Below are positions 34,742 through 42,973 of a stretch of DNA of 58,598 nucleotides, piece after piece. The translations under genes and the position numbers were made by a program. Location: contig JADFOW010000004.1 of the NCBI GenBank assembly GCA_022562615.1, forward strand, positions 1 through 58,598. The letters run 5' to 3'. The notes beneath the pieces were generated by a model. That model was not told the DNA's origin. It made no database searches and saw only the letters and a list, made by a program, of their open reading frames with translations. The number at the start of each line of letters is the position of its first letter. Within the stretch, counting starts at the first letter, position 1. The stretch is from Nitrososphaerota archaeon (GTDB lineage: Archaea > Thermoproteota > Nitrososphaeria > Nitrososphaerales > Nitrosopumilaceae).

Positions 34742-35038
34742 TTACATTTGATAAACAATTAGAAACGGAACTCCGCCAATTGTTTTAATACCATTTTCAG
34801 AACCAACTCCCAATTCTAATGAAAGTGAAATTGTGTCTTTTCCAACCATATTGATAATTTTAGCATTTTTTAGTAGACTTTGAGCTTCTTTATGTTCAAC
34901 TATTTTTTCTCCATAATAGCTTTTACTAATATTCATGTTTAAATGATCTTCAGTAATTTTTTTTCCTAAAAGATCAATGTCGCAAATATTTAGCATTGGT
35001 TTGCTTTGGAAATCTATAATTTTAACTGAAAATTGCAT
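34742..35038 (-). CDS. DUF424 family protein
   Basis: 98 residues from ATG 35038, which overlaps the aIF2-beta stop (TAATG); a longer in-frame form would overlap more. Contains Y-Y-G-E-K-I-V-E-H-K-E-A and I-I-N-M-V-G-K-D-T and ends with I-G-G-V-P-F-L-I-V-Y, the DUF424 pattern. Often encoded beside aIF2-beta in archaea, so a role around translation initiation is inferred; function not known to me. Confidence 0.8.
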   Translation of the reverse strand: MQFSVKIIDFQSKPMLNICDIDLLGKKITEDHLNMNISKSYYGEKIVEHKEAQSLLKNAKIINMVGKDTISLSLELGVGSENGIKTIGGVPFLIVYQM

Positions 35039-35460
35039 TATGCATATTTGCCTTTTAAAGTTGATTTGGCACCACAAGCTTCACAAATTAAAAATGAAAT
35101 TCGATTTTCTTTAAGGATTCTTGTATCTGGGCTTTTACAAGTGGGACATTCAAGATAGTCTTTGACATAGATTTGAAAAAGACGTGTAAAATCATCAGGT
35201 GCCCTCCTGCCTACAAACATTGCTTTATCTCCTAAACGTTCGGCTGGAACTGCGAATTCTTTTGAAAGATATTGTAAGACTTTATCAGGATCTCTACGAA
35301 GTACCTTAGGAAATTCTGAGAAATTTCGAAGGTAAGTTTTTTGCCCTTCCCACATCACATCAACAATTGGTAATTCAAATCTAGCTTTGGTTTCTTTTTT
35401 AGTATCACCGATTTTATCTTGAATTCTTTTAAGGAGAAATTCATAGTCAGATTTTGTCAT
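35038..35460 (-). CDS. aif2b: Translation initiation factor 2 subunit beta
   Basis: 140 residues. R-N-F-S-E-F-P-K-V-L-R-R and V-L-Q-Y-L-S-K-E-F are the aIF2-beta core, with C-terminal zinc ribbon C-P-T-C and C-E-A-C. It binds aIF2-gamma and stabilises initiator tRNA delivery. ATG start at 35460; DUF424 follows. Confidence 0.92.
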   Translation of the reverse strand: MTKSDYEFLLKRIQDKIGDTKKETKARFELPIVDVMWEGQKTYLRNFSEFPKVLRRDPDKVLQYLSKEFAVPAERLGDKAMFVGRRAPDDFTRLFQIYVKDYLECPTCKSPDTRILKENRISFLICEACGAKSTLKGKYA

Positions 35461-35527
35461 TCGTTATAAATGCAGGTTTAACCCTATATGGGTTTTTGAA
35501 AAAGAAGAACCATGTGGAATCTTAAAA

Positions 35528-35674
35528 TTATTCCATTTTTCCTATTCGGAAAACCTTAGTTCCACATTCTGGACAAGTGCCTTTTACAGCAGGTCGTCCG
35601 TTCTTTAGCGTAGTTGCTTCAGGATCTTTTATGTCCCTTTTTGCTCTGCATTTTACACAATATGCTGTTACCAT
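35528..35674 (-). CDS. Small zinc-ribbon protein (DUF5679-like)
   Basis: 48 residues: M-V-T-A-Y-C-V-K-C-R-A-K-R, then a basic stretch with L-K-N-G-R-P-A, and C-P-E-C-G-T-K-V-F-R-I-G. The Y-C-V-K-C...K-N-G-R-P-A...C-P-x-C-G pattern is typical of the small DUF5679 ribbon proteins. It probably binds nucleic acid; role unknown. Confidence 0.75.
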   Translation of the reverse strand: MVTAYCVKCRAKRDIKDPEATTLKNGRPAVKGTCPECGTKVFRIGKME

Positions 35675-35791
35675 TCTAAAAAATGTCCAACTTTGTTCTA
35701 TTTAGGGAGAGGCTGTGAAAATTATTTAACTACCGACTGGATAGGCGTAAATTTTTCAATGGTTTAGAAGAGAGATATTGTAAAAAAATTC

Positions 35792-35815
35792 AATAAAAAT
35801 TGAAAAATTTTTATT
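35792..35815. repeat. Perfect 10-bp AT-only hairpin with GAAA loop
   Basis: AATAAAAATT, loop GAAA, then AATTTTTATT. It sits in the 251-nt gap between the DUF5679-like gene and the gene at 35926. It could be a weak terminator-like hairpin for a plus-strand transcript or a chance AT palindrome; there is no other signal that assigns it. Confidence 0.4.
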
Positions 35816-35925
35816 ATTTGTGATAAGAATCCTTTAACTTTTAATTTTTTTAATGTTTTTTAATACCAAATACAATATTTGGTTAAATTACCAATTATAA
35901 ACACCCTAATCGTACAATCCTCAAA

Positions 35926-36423
35926 ATGGCATCAAAAAAAGGAATTACAGTTACAATCTTAATTTTGGCAGCAATTACCGCAGGTAGTTTTCTATTTTGG
36001 ATAATTCCTCAAGAAACTCAAATATCGTTTGTAATTTCAGACCATGAGAATTATCTTGATGGAGTAAAAGAAATTCATTCCCTTCTAGATCAAACAATCT
36101 CCACAGAGTTTCAAAATCTAAAAGATGAAAACATTTCACCTGATGAATACATCCAAATCGCTGATGTTACATCATCACAAGTTACTACCCAGATAAGTGA
36201 ATTTGTAAAGTCAAAACCACCAAATGAATGGCAAGACAGCTACATTAGCTATATGGAGGCCTTGAAAAATTTCAATTCTTTTGTGACTGAAACCAAAGTT
36301 TATGCGAATTTAGTTAAACATGGAAAAACAGATCAATTAGAAGAAACGTTTACAAAAATCCAGTCCTTCAAGTACGAATCAGAGATTTTAATAGAAATAT
36401 CAGATAATTTTAGACCAAAATAG
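35926..36423 (+). CDS. Hypothetical single-pass extracytoplasmic protein
   Basis: 165 residues. A signal/anchor helix (about 6-28: V-T-I-L-I-L-A-A-I-T-A-G-S-F-L-F-W) is followed by an all-helical domain of about 130 residues with few Cys. It resembles sensor-type four-helix bundles but no family is recognised. TATA-like AATTATAAA (35893-35901) lies about 28 nt before the ATG, indicating a leaderless mRNA. Confidence 0.65.
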   Translation: MASKKGITVTILILAAITAGSFLFWIIPQETQISFVISDHENYLDGVKEIHSLLDQTISTEFQNLKDENISPDEYIQIADVTSSQVTTQISEFVKSKPPNEWQDSYISYMEALKNFNSFVTETKVYANLVKHGKTDQLEETFTKIQSFKYESEILIEISDNFRPK

Positions 36424-36494
36424 CCTCAAGACCGAATTATAATATTTTGAGTTGTTGGGAATCGTTAAAAAGCTATTTTGTAATCATATAAAGA

Positions 36495-37640
36495 ATGTCT
36501 CAAAAGTCGAGCAAAGTAGAGAATGACGTTAGTGCAGCTACATCCAATAAATTGCTTGTAATTTGTATCGATAGAGATAATGATGTTGGAGAAAAAGCAG
36601 GAATAATAACTCCTGTAATTGGACGAGATGCATGTATTGATGCAGCACTAAGATTAGCATTAGAGGACCCAGAAGATGCTGATTCAAATTCAATTTTTGC
36701 TGCAATTAAAACATATGAAGACCTGATCAGTAAAGGCTACCAAGCCGAAGTAATTACTGTTGCAGGAGTTAAAAGTAAAGGCGTACAAGCAGATGAGAAA
36801 ATACTTAAGGAAACTAAGAAAGCCTTAGAAAAATTTTCTGCAAATGGCGCAGTTATTGTTTCAGATGGCGAAGATGACGAAAGTGTTGTTCCAGTAATTC
36901 AGAATATTCTTCCTGTTATTTCTGTTCAACGAGTAGTTATGAAAGTTAGTAGAAGTGTGGAATATTCTTATGCAGTTTTTGGGAAATATCTAAAAATGAT
37001 TGCATATGATGCAAAATATTCTAAATTTTTTTTGGGAGTCCCAGGAATACTTTTGTTAATTGGTGGAGTTGCGACTGTTGTGGGATATACCGCTGAAATT
37101 ACTGCAATATTGGTTAGTATTCTGGGTGGTGCATTTTTAATAAGAGCTTTTGATATTGATAGGGCTTGGTCTAATTGGGCAAAACCTACACCAATGGGAT
37201 TTATTCGAATTTTTACAATGGTCACAGGTATCTTGTTAATGTTATCATCAGTACCAGCTGGAGTGAATGCAATAGATGAGGAATTATTAAAATCAGAAAC
37301 AGAAATACTTTTAATTTTTTCAAACGAGGTGATAATTGGGCAATTTATTTCTGGAGCATTACCGATTTTATGGATTGGAATGGGTGCGATATTTGCGGGG
37401 ATCTTACTTAGTAATTGGATAGGCGGTATTCCTCGACAGATTAGTGATATTTTAAGGATAGTAGTTTTGGCTTCCTTGTACCCAACAGTGTTTCAATTTA
37501 CAAATATTATGATAAATGACGAAAGTTCCTTCACTTTAATTCCTCCATTGTTAGGAGGACTTGCAGTTACCTTAATTTCAGCCACCATTTTGTTCAAAAA
37601 GTACCGAAAGCATAAGAACCAAGAAATGATTTCTGATTAA
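36495..37640 (+). CDS. DUF373 family membrane protein
   Basis: 381 residues. N-terminal cytoplasmic domain of DUF373: L-V-I-C-I-D-R-D-N-D-V-G (about 23-34), A-L-E-D-P-E-D-A-D-S-N and V-I-V-S-D-G-E-D-D-E, with Asp-rich loops suggesting a metal- or phosphate-binding alpha/beta fold. From about residue 180, five or so transmembrane helices follow. Function unknown. TATA-like GTTAAAAAG is 28 nt upstream. Confidence 0.85.
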   Translation: MSQKSSKVENDVSAATSNKLLVICIDRDNDVGEKAGIITPVIGRDACIDAALRLALEDPEDADSNSIFAAIKTYEDLISKGYQAEVITVAGVKSKGVQADEKILKETKKALEKFSANGAVIVSDGEDDESVVPVIQNILPVISVQRVVMKVSRSVEYSYAVFGKYLKMIAYDAKYSKFFLGVPGILLLIGGVATVVGYTAEITAILVSILGGAFLIRAFDIDRAWSNWAKPTPMGFIRIFTMVTGILLMLSSVPAGVNAIDEELLKSETEILLIFSNEVIIGQFISGALPILWIGMGAIFAGILLSNWIGGIPRQISDILRIVVLASLYPTVFQFTNIMINDESSFTLIPPLLGGLAVTLISATILFKKYRKHKNQEMISD

Positions 37641-37716
37641 ATTTTAAAAATTTCCTATACAGAGTCAATTTTTCTAAAAAACATTGATATTTTCGCCAAT
37701 ATAATAACAATCGAAA

Positions 37717-37721
37717 GGTGA
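37717..37721 (+). promoter_or_regulatory. Possible Shine-Dalgarno for cis-prenyltransferase
   Basis: GGTGA, complementary to the 16S 3' end, lies 5 nt upstream of the ATT at 37727, the first possible codon of the extended frame. A TATA-like AATATAATA at 37698-37706 is also about 26 nt from the ATT, so either a led or a leaderless start could apply. Confidence 0.4.
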
Positions 37722-37726
37722 TTTAG

Positions 37727-38518
37727 ATTAACAAGATAATAGATACAGTTTTTCACATATCTGGAGTATACAAAATTTATTCAAAAAAACTTGAAAATGA
37801 CATAAGACATGGTGATATTCCAAATCATGTTGCTCTAATTTTGGATGGCAATCGAAGGTGGGCTAAAATACATCTCGCTATTCCAGAGGGAGGTCATTGG
37901 AAAGGGGCTGATGCAGTTGAAAATTTACTAGATTGGTGTGAGCAACTTGATATTAAAATAATTACCTTGTACGCGCTTTCAGTTGAGAATCTTGATCGAA
38001 AAGGTGAGGAATTGGATTATCTATATGAATTAATTCGCATTAGACTAGAAAAATTATACAATGATCCTAGAATTCACAAAAATAAAATGAGAGTTATGGG
38101 CATTGGCAGAATTGACCTGTTGCCAGAATCTATCAAAGAGATTCTTCAAAAATTAGATGATGCGACGAAAGGATATGATAATCGTTTTCTTAATATTGCC
38201 TTAGCTTATGGAGGCCAACTCGAGCTAGTTGATGCGGTAAAAAAAATAGGACAAAAAATCAAGGACGGATCTCTTAAAGTTAGTGACATTGACAAAAAAG
38301 AGATAGAATCAAACCTGTATACCTCACATCTACCTCAATCATCACCAGACATGATTTTAAGAACCTCAGGTGAAAAAAGATTAAGTGGTTTTCTAATGTG
38401 GCAAAGTGCTTATAGTGAATTAATTTTTATGGATATTTTTTGGCCCGAATTTAGAAAAATTGATTTGATGAGAGCAATAAGGACCTTCCAAGAACGAAAA
38501 AGGAGGTTGGGAAAATGA
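37727..38518 (+). CDS. uppS: cis-Prenyltransferase (undecaprenyl diphosphate synthase family)
   Basis: About 263 residues if read from ATT 37727. The conserved N-terminal strand H-V-A-L-I-L-D-G-N-R-R-W-A requires translation upstream of the TTG at 37841. Later motifs: L-Y-A-L-S-V-E-N, L-R-T-S-G-E-K-R-L-S-G and W-Q-S-A-Y-S-E-L-I-F-M. It makes long polyprenyl carriers for glycosylation. No ATG, GTG or TTG lies between the in-frame TAG at 37724 and 37841; see findings. It overlaps the NUDIX gene by 4 nt. Confidence 0.85.
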   Translation: MNKIIDTVFHISGVYKIYSKKLENDIRHGDIPNHVALILDGNRRWAKIHLAIPEGGHWKGADAVENLLDWCEQLDIKIITLYALSVENLDRKGEELDYLYELIRIRLEKLYNDPRIHKNKMRVMGIGRIDLLPESIKEILQKLDDATKGYDNRFLNIALAYGGQLELVDAVKKIGQKIKDGSLKVSDIDKKEIESNLYTSHLPQSSPDMILRTSGEKRLSGFLMWQSAYSELIFMDIFWPEFRKIDLMRAIRTFQERKRRLGK

Positions 38519-38934
38519 TAGAAGAAACATCATCTGGTTTAGTATTGTTTAGAAAAGAAAATAAAAAAATATTGTTTTTGTTACTTCATTATCCGTCAGG
38601 TCATTGGGATTTTGTTAAAGGAAAAATAGAGAATGGTGAATCACCACATCAAACTGCAATAAGAGAAACTAAAGAAGAGACAGGAATCACTGATATAAAA
38701 TTTTTAGATAATTTTGAAGAGTGGATTCAATATAATTTTCAATTTGAGGGGGAGCTTGTTCAAAAAAAAGTAATTTTTTTTCTAGGAGAAACAAAAACAA
38801 AAGATATTAAAATTTCTCATGAACATCTAAATTATACTTGGATGGATTATTCTACCGCCATGGAAAAAATAACTTTTGATAATGCCAAAACTGTCTTATC
38901 AAAATCATACACTCTACTTTCCAAGACTTTGTAA
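38515..38934 (+). CDS. NUDIX hydrolase
   Basis: 139 residues. The Nudix box spans V-K-G-K-I-E-N-G-E-S (about 41-50) to R-E-T-K-E-E-T-G-I (about 57-65), with the catalytic Glu residues in place. W-D-F-V-K-G before the box resembles diadenosine tetraphosphate hydrolases. Translationally coupled to the prenyltransferase (ATGA). It overlaps the convergent pyrF by 21 nt. Confidence 0.88.
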   Translation: MIEETSSGLVLFRKENKKILFLLLHYPSGHWDFVKGKIENGESPHQTAIRETKEETGITDIKFLDNFEEWIQYNFQFEGELVQKKVIFFLGETKTKDIKISHEHLNYTWMDYSTAMEKITFDNAKTVLSKSYTLLSKTL

Positions 38935-39654
38935 TTGTAAATCTTTTGCAATGTCAGTGGGATTTTTAGCATTTAGAATGGTTCGACCCACAATTAAATA
39001 ATTAGTTCCAGCAGAAATTACTTCACTTACATTACCTCCTTGAGTTCCCACACCTGGAGAATATATGCTCAATTTTTTTCCTGCTTGATTATGGCAATAG
39101 GAAATAATTTTAGGAAAAGTTGCCCCCACTATGATACCATCTACTTTGGACTTTAGGGCCCAATTCAGAAATAATTGGTAAAGTTGTTGTTTCTTGCCCA
39201 CTGTAATTTCCATGTTATAGGATAATTTAGCCTCGGGGGCACTCATGTGACACAGGGTTATGACTCCTTTTTCCTTTTTGTGAGAGATTTTAACCAGTTT
39301 TTTTAGGCTATCAAGTCCCATTATCGGATTTGCAATTACAGCATCAAATCCTAAATTCCATAAATTTTCTGTTGTTACTCTATTGGTGTTTTCGATATCA
39401 TTTAGTTTTATATCAGCAATTGTCTGTAACCCATAACAATGAGCTGTTTTGTTAATTTTAGATATTTGTTTTGATCCAAGTGGCAATAATAGATGGAAAT
39501 TGAGTTTAATTGCACATAGATAGGGATGAAGTTTTTCAATATTCTGAATTGTTCTTGATTCTAAATTTTTTATAGAATTGTCATAGTCATTTGCAAGAAT
39601 TACATTGCCATTAATTTTTGAGATTTTTGAAATTCTAGTTTTGAAGGTGGTCAT
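38914..39654 (-). CDS. pyrF: Orotidine 5'-phosphate decarboxylase
   Basis: 246 residues. I-L-A-N-D-Y-D-N opens the barrel; T-I-A-D-I-K-L-N-D-I-E-N-T-N carries the catalytic K and D pair; P-G-V-G-T-Q-G-G and Y-L-I-V-G-R-T-I form the phosphate site. It makes UMP. The start overlaps the gene at 39635 by 20 nt, so they are likely one transcript. Somewhat divergent from well-known forms (A-N-D-Y-D for the usual A-L-D). Confidence 0.85.
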   Translation of the reverse strand: MTTFKTRISKISKINGNVILANDYDNSIKNLESRTIQNIEKLHPYLCAIKLNFHLLLPLGSKQISKINKTAHCYGLQTIADIKLNDIENTNRVTTENLWNLGFDAVIANPIMGLDSLKKLVKISHKKEKGVITLCHMSAPEAKLSYNMEITVGKKQQLYQLFLNWALKSKVDGIIVGATFPKIISYCHNQAGKKLSIYSPGVGTQGGNVSEVISAGTNYLIVGRTILNAKNPTDIAKDLQLQSLGK

Positions 39655-40294
39655 AATTTACTAGAGGATGAGTGTCTTTTAGCTTTATAATTTTCATATA
39701 AGAATAACCATGTTCAGATGGGATTTTCACAAAGGATGGTTCAGAATTATTATTTGTAAATTTTAAAAATGGTTTTTGAGGATCATTATCAAGGACCACA
39801 TGACAAAAATATGATTCCCCCTCTTCGGTAAAATTCATGAATACGCCAATCAGCCATATATCATTATGAGGAAATAAAAATAAGGGGAAAGGGTTTTCTT
39901 CAAAACCATAGGTTAGTTTTGCAAGACTTGCCAAATCCTCAAGTTCTATTGGCTGGTATCGATCAGCTGTTCCATTTCCAGGTTTCAGAGTGTCTGGAAG
40001 TGATTTTATACGAACAATCGGAGAGTAAAGTCTACTAGCGTCTGAAGTAGAGTTTACAATTTCTGTTTGCTCTTTTCCACCTTTAAGATCATAGCAAAGA
40101 TAATGACCCTTATTTTCAAGTGGGGTATAATACACAATTGGTTTTTCTTTTAGAATGTCCATTTGTACTGATAAAATTTTTTTTCCTTCATGCTCATGAA
40201 GAAATGAAATACGAGGAGCACGTTCCAAGGCGCAAACTAATCTGGAAAATTCTAAAGTAGAGGAAACTTGAATGTAACGAGGTAATCTATCCAT
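39635..40294 (-). CDS. Conserved hypothetical protein (219 aa)
   Basis: 219 residues, mixed alpha/beta and soluble. The N-terminal part reads M-D-R-L-P-R-Y-I-Q-V-S-S-T-L-E and contains V-C-A-L-E-R-A-P; the middle has A-D-R-Y-Q-P-I-E-L-E-D-L-A-S-L and the C-terminal part S-Y-M-K-I-I-K-L-K-D. No known family. It is coupled to pyrF by a 20-nt overlap and may be thaumarchaea-specific. Confidence 0.65.
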   Translation of the reverse strand: MDRLPRYIQVSSTLEFSRLVCALERAPRISFLHEHEGKKILSVQMDILKEKPIVYYTPLENKGHYLCYDLKGGKEQTEIVNSTSDASRLYSPIVRIKSLPDTLKPGNGTADRYQPIELEDLASLAKLTYGFEENPFPLFLFPHNDIWLIGVFMNFTEEGESYFCHVVLDNDPQKPFLKFTNNNSEPSFVKIPSEHGYSYMKIIKLKDTHPLVNYDHLQN

Positions 40295-40343
40295 AATAGT
40301 TTTTTGTGTAATACTAAATTAAACTTACCCAAATTTTTTCAGC

Positions 40344-41342
40344 CTATCTTCTATCAATTACATCATTGATAGCTGGACCTGTTCCAATGATTGTAACAGG
40401 CGTGTCTAATTTATCTTCAATATTGTGAATGAAGGATTTTGCCTCATCAGAAATTTCTTCAAAAAATTTTTTCCCTGCACAGCCTGGAAATAATACATCC
40501 AGCTTTGTAATTGAAATTTGCGTGGCACTGTTAAGCATAATGGCACGCTTAGCTAAATCAAAATCAAAATCTGCAGCACGTCTTTGTCTACCGGTGACAG
40601 TTCCAAATTCAGACCAACCTTTTCTCTTTGCGTCTTCAAGTGATAGTTCATTTGCCAAGGGTCCTGTGCCTACTCTAGTCACATATGATTTGAAAACCAC
40701 AATCACCTCATCGACGTTTTTAGGTCCAAGTCCAATGTCGGCACAAATTCCTGAGGCAGTAACGTCTTTTGATGTTACAAAAGGATAAGTTCCATGCCAT
40801 AATGATAGAAAAGTTCCTTGGGTGCCCTCAACTAAAACATTTTCATTTGAAGAAAGTGCAGAATTTACTTCTGCTGGTACATCAACGATTAATGAGGCAA
40901 GTGAATCTACATCTTTGGCCATTTTTAATACCCGCATTGCCCTATCAGCATTTGCTGGACCAGTGCCTGAGCCTGTACTTCCTATTTTCTCTTTTAATTC
41001 CCCTTTTGAATCACTCGTAAGGTGTTTTTCCTCTATGATGCCACAATGCCTATCCACAAATGATCTTCCAGATACGTCAAAATCTTGAATTTCTTTTAAT
41101 AGAATGGCAGGATTAATTACAACTCCTGGCCCGATCATTACTTTGGCATTTTTATTTAAAAATCCGCTTGGTAACATTCTAACTTTGTAAACCTTATCTC
41201 CATCCTGAATTGTATGACCAGCATTTGGACCTGCTCCCCCACGGACGATAATCTTTGGATTATCTTTTTTTGCAAGATATGATACTATTTTTCCCTTTCC
41301 TTCATCACCAAAAAAACCACCAACGACTACGGTAGATGTCAC
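40344..41342 (-). CDS. purA: Adenylosuccinate synthetase (short archaeal form)
   Basis: 332 residues, about 100 shorter than bacterial PurA, as in other archaea. The GTP loop is G-G-F-F-G-D-E-G-K-G-K-I (about 8-19) and P-N-A-G-H-T carries the catalytic His. S-T-G-S-G-T-G-P-A, G-T-Q-G-T-F-L-S-L and T-G-R-Q-R-R-A bind IMP and substrates. It condenses IMP and aspartate toward AMP. GTG start at 41342. Confidence 0.93.
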   Translation of the reverse strand: MTSTVVVGGFFGDEGKGKIVSYLAKKDNPKIIVRGGAGPNAGHTIQDGDKVYKVRMLPSGFLNKNAKVMIGPGVVINPAILLKEIQDFDVSGRSFVDRHCGIIEEKHLTSDSKGELKEKIGSTGSGTGPANADRAMRVLKMAKDVDSLASLIVDVPAEVNSALSSNENVLVEGTQGTFLSLWHGTYPFVTSKDVTASGICADIGLGPKNVDEVIVVFKSYVTRVGTGPLANELSLEDAKRKGWSEFGTVTGRQRRAADFDFDLAKRAIMLNSATQISITKLDVLFPGCAGKKFFEEISDEAKSFIHNIEDKLDTPVTIIGTGPAINDVIDRR

Positions 41343-41419
41343 ATTTTCAGCTAAAATTCCGTTTATTTAATCTAAAGTATTTACCCATGATTTATTATCC
41401 AACTAAAAATTGAAATAAA

Positions 41420-41884
41420 TTGTTGTCTGAACCAAATTATGCAGGAAACATTATAGTTATTTTAGCAAATCTTCCTGATTTTCTTAGAACCCCGATTTTG
41501 AAGAAAAGAATGTTGGAATTTTTTGAAATGACGGAACCAGATAAAAAAGAATTAATCAATAATGCTTTAGAAGCTGCCCCAGCAATTCCCTTTCTAAATT
41601 TTTCAAAACTGTTCAAGACGTGGTTAGAGATTCTAACCACTTTACCTGAAGATCAAAGAGTGGGATTGTTTTTAGCATATCTGAATGAAATTTGTGAAAA
41701 TCCGCAGAAACTAATTGCTTTTTATTTAGATGGAATTTTGGAAATTTTCTTATCGCTAGATAAAGAAAAGCAAGAGATTATTTCCCAATCTGTTAAGAAA
41801 ATTATCAATAGTTTTGATGTTGAAAAGAAAAGAAAATTGTTAGTAATTATTCCAGATAATGCCCAAAAACATTTGAAATTTTAA
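41420..41884 (+). CDS. Hypothetical helical protein (154 aa)
   Basis: 154 residues, helical and Leu/Phe/Ile-rich, with repeated L-P-x-x-x-R and P-D-x-x-K-x-x-I patterns reminiscent of alpha-helical repeats. Starts with TTG at 41420 (or 41423). Its stop region overlaps the convergent zinc-finger gene by 4 nt. No known family. Confidence 0.6.
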   Translation: MLSEPNYAGNIIVILANLPDFLRTPILKKRMLEFFEMTEPDKKELINNALEAAPAIPFLNFSKLFKTWLEILTTLPEDQRVGLFLAYLNEICENPQKLIAFYLDGILEIFLSLDKEKQEIISQSVKKIINSFDVEKKRKLLVIIPDNAQKHLKF

Positions 41885-42162
41885 GCATTTGGATTTTCAT
41901 CTGGTTTTCTATTATCTTCATTTGTATAATCAACAATATCACCTTCAGGAGTAAGGACGCCCGCAAAAATTTTTTCGTGTTTTTTTAAGAGTTTTCTATG
42001 ATCTGCCATTGACATATCCAATCTCATTTCATTCATTACCATGATCCTGTTTTCCTTCCATTCACTCCAACATTTGTTACACATTGGATATTTACTTGCT
42101 ATAGGGTCTAATTCTTCAGTATCAGGAATTTGATTTTTGCATTTGGTACATGTTTGACTCAT
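41881..42162 (-). CDS. Small zinc-finger protein with YggX-like core
   Basis: 93 residues. N-terminal C-T-K-C-K-N and C-N-K-C-W-S-E-W form one zinc site. The middle W-K-E-N-R-I-M-V-M-N-E-M-R-L and D-H-R-K-L-L-K-K-H-E-K-I-F-A-G resemble the Fe(2+)-trafficking protein family (YggX), which has W-x-x-W, N-E-x-R-L and R-x-F-L patterns. Function in iron handling or Fe-S protection is a suggestion only. Confidence 0.65.
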   Translation of the reverse strand: MSQTCTKCKNQIPDTEELDPIASKYPMCNKCWSEWKENRIMVMNEMRLDMSMADHRKLLKKHEKIFAGVLTPEGDIVDYTNEDNRKPDENPNA

Positions 42163-42258
42163 GTAATGAAGTAAGTAGGAACTCTTTTTATCTTTTTTCG
42201 AGTGAAATTAACCATCTATAAAATTAACCTCTTATCAAATTTGGAATAAAGTTAGAGT

Positions 42259-42591
42259 TCAATGGATTATCGTGTAGGCTTCTTTTAAAATCAATTTAAG
42301 ATCTTCAATATTTTGGTTTAATTTTATGAAAATAATTACAGGCTGTTCTTTCCGATTTTTTTGAACTTTGACAAATATACCTTCAGAGGAAGGTTCTAGA
42401 TCTGCAAACCATCTAAAGCTCAACGATTTTCCAAAAACTATTCTGTGCATTCGTACATCTTCGACTACCTTTTCCCCTATAGACAGGCAATAATCTCTAA
42501 TTAAGATGAATAGAGGTACCACAGGTTGAGGAATTTGTTTTTTAAAATCCTCAAATGTTCTTTTATTTCCTGAGGAAATAAATTCAGCCAT
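42259..42591 (-). CDS. DUF5655-like protein
   Basis: 110 residues. Shared pattern with DUF5655 proteins: E-D-V-R-M-H-R-I-V-F-G-K, F-R-W-F-A-D-L-E-P and a final L-K-L-I-L-K-E-A-Y. The fold is related to YdhG/DUF1801 domains found in small stand-alone proteins; biochemical role unknown. ATG at 42591, single gene. Confidence 0.6.
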   Translation of the reverse strand: MAEFISSGNKRTFEDFKKQIPQPVVPLFILIRDYCLSIGEKVVEDVRMHRIVFGKSLSFRWFADLEPSSEGIFVKVQKNRKEQPVIIFIKLNQNIEDLKLILKEAYTIIH

Positions 42592-42704
42592 AATTTTTAA
42601 TAATCGATTTTACGTATAAACGTGATAAAGAACAACAAATTCTCGTACCAAAAAATAAATTTTTGAATGTAAAGTAATAATAATTAACAAATGCATATTT
42701 ACGT

Positions 42705-42914
42705 GTGAAGATAAAATGCCCAAAATGTAAAAAAAATGCAGAGTTATCAATGGACTTTTCTTTTGTAAAATGTGAAAATTGTGATTTTGATATGAGCTAT
42801 GGAGAATATATAAAATTTATTGCACATAATGAGCAGACCTACTCAGACATTCTTGGTGATTATGCTGTTAGTACTGAGGGCCAAACTGCTGGATCATTAG
42901 ACGAGTGGGATTAA
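42705..42914 (+). CDS. Zinc-ribbon protein with acidic tail
   Basis: 69 residues from GTG 42705. C-P-K-C-K-K-N-A and C-E-N-C-D-F-D-M form a clear ribbon (about 5-28). The C-terminal half is acidic (Y-S-D-I-L-G-D-Y-A...D-E-W-D). Stand-alone small ribbon; probably binds protein or nucleic acid. Confidence 0.7.
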   Translation: MKIKCPKCKKNAELSMDFSFVKCENCDFDMSYGEYIKFIAHNEQTYSDILGDYAVSTEGQTAGSLDEWD

Positions 42915-42973
42915 AAAATAGAACAAGTATCCATCAGATTAAAATAATTAGTTTAATGAATCTCTAAACATAA

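Noticed and set aside
37718-37729. Read-through of the in-frame TAG (GTG-ATT-TAG) as pyrrolysine in the prenyltransferase gene
   Set aside because: No pyrrolysine machinery is seen and a TAG two codons after a start is better explained by initiation downstream at ATT or a mutated start.
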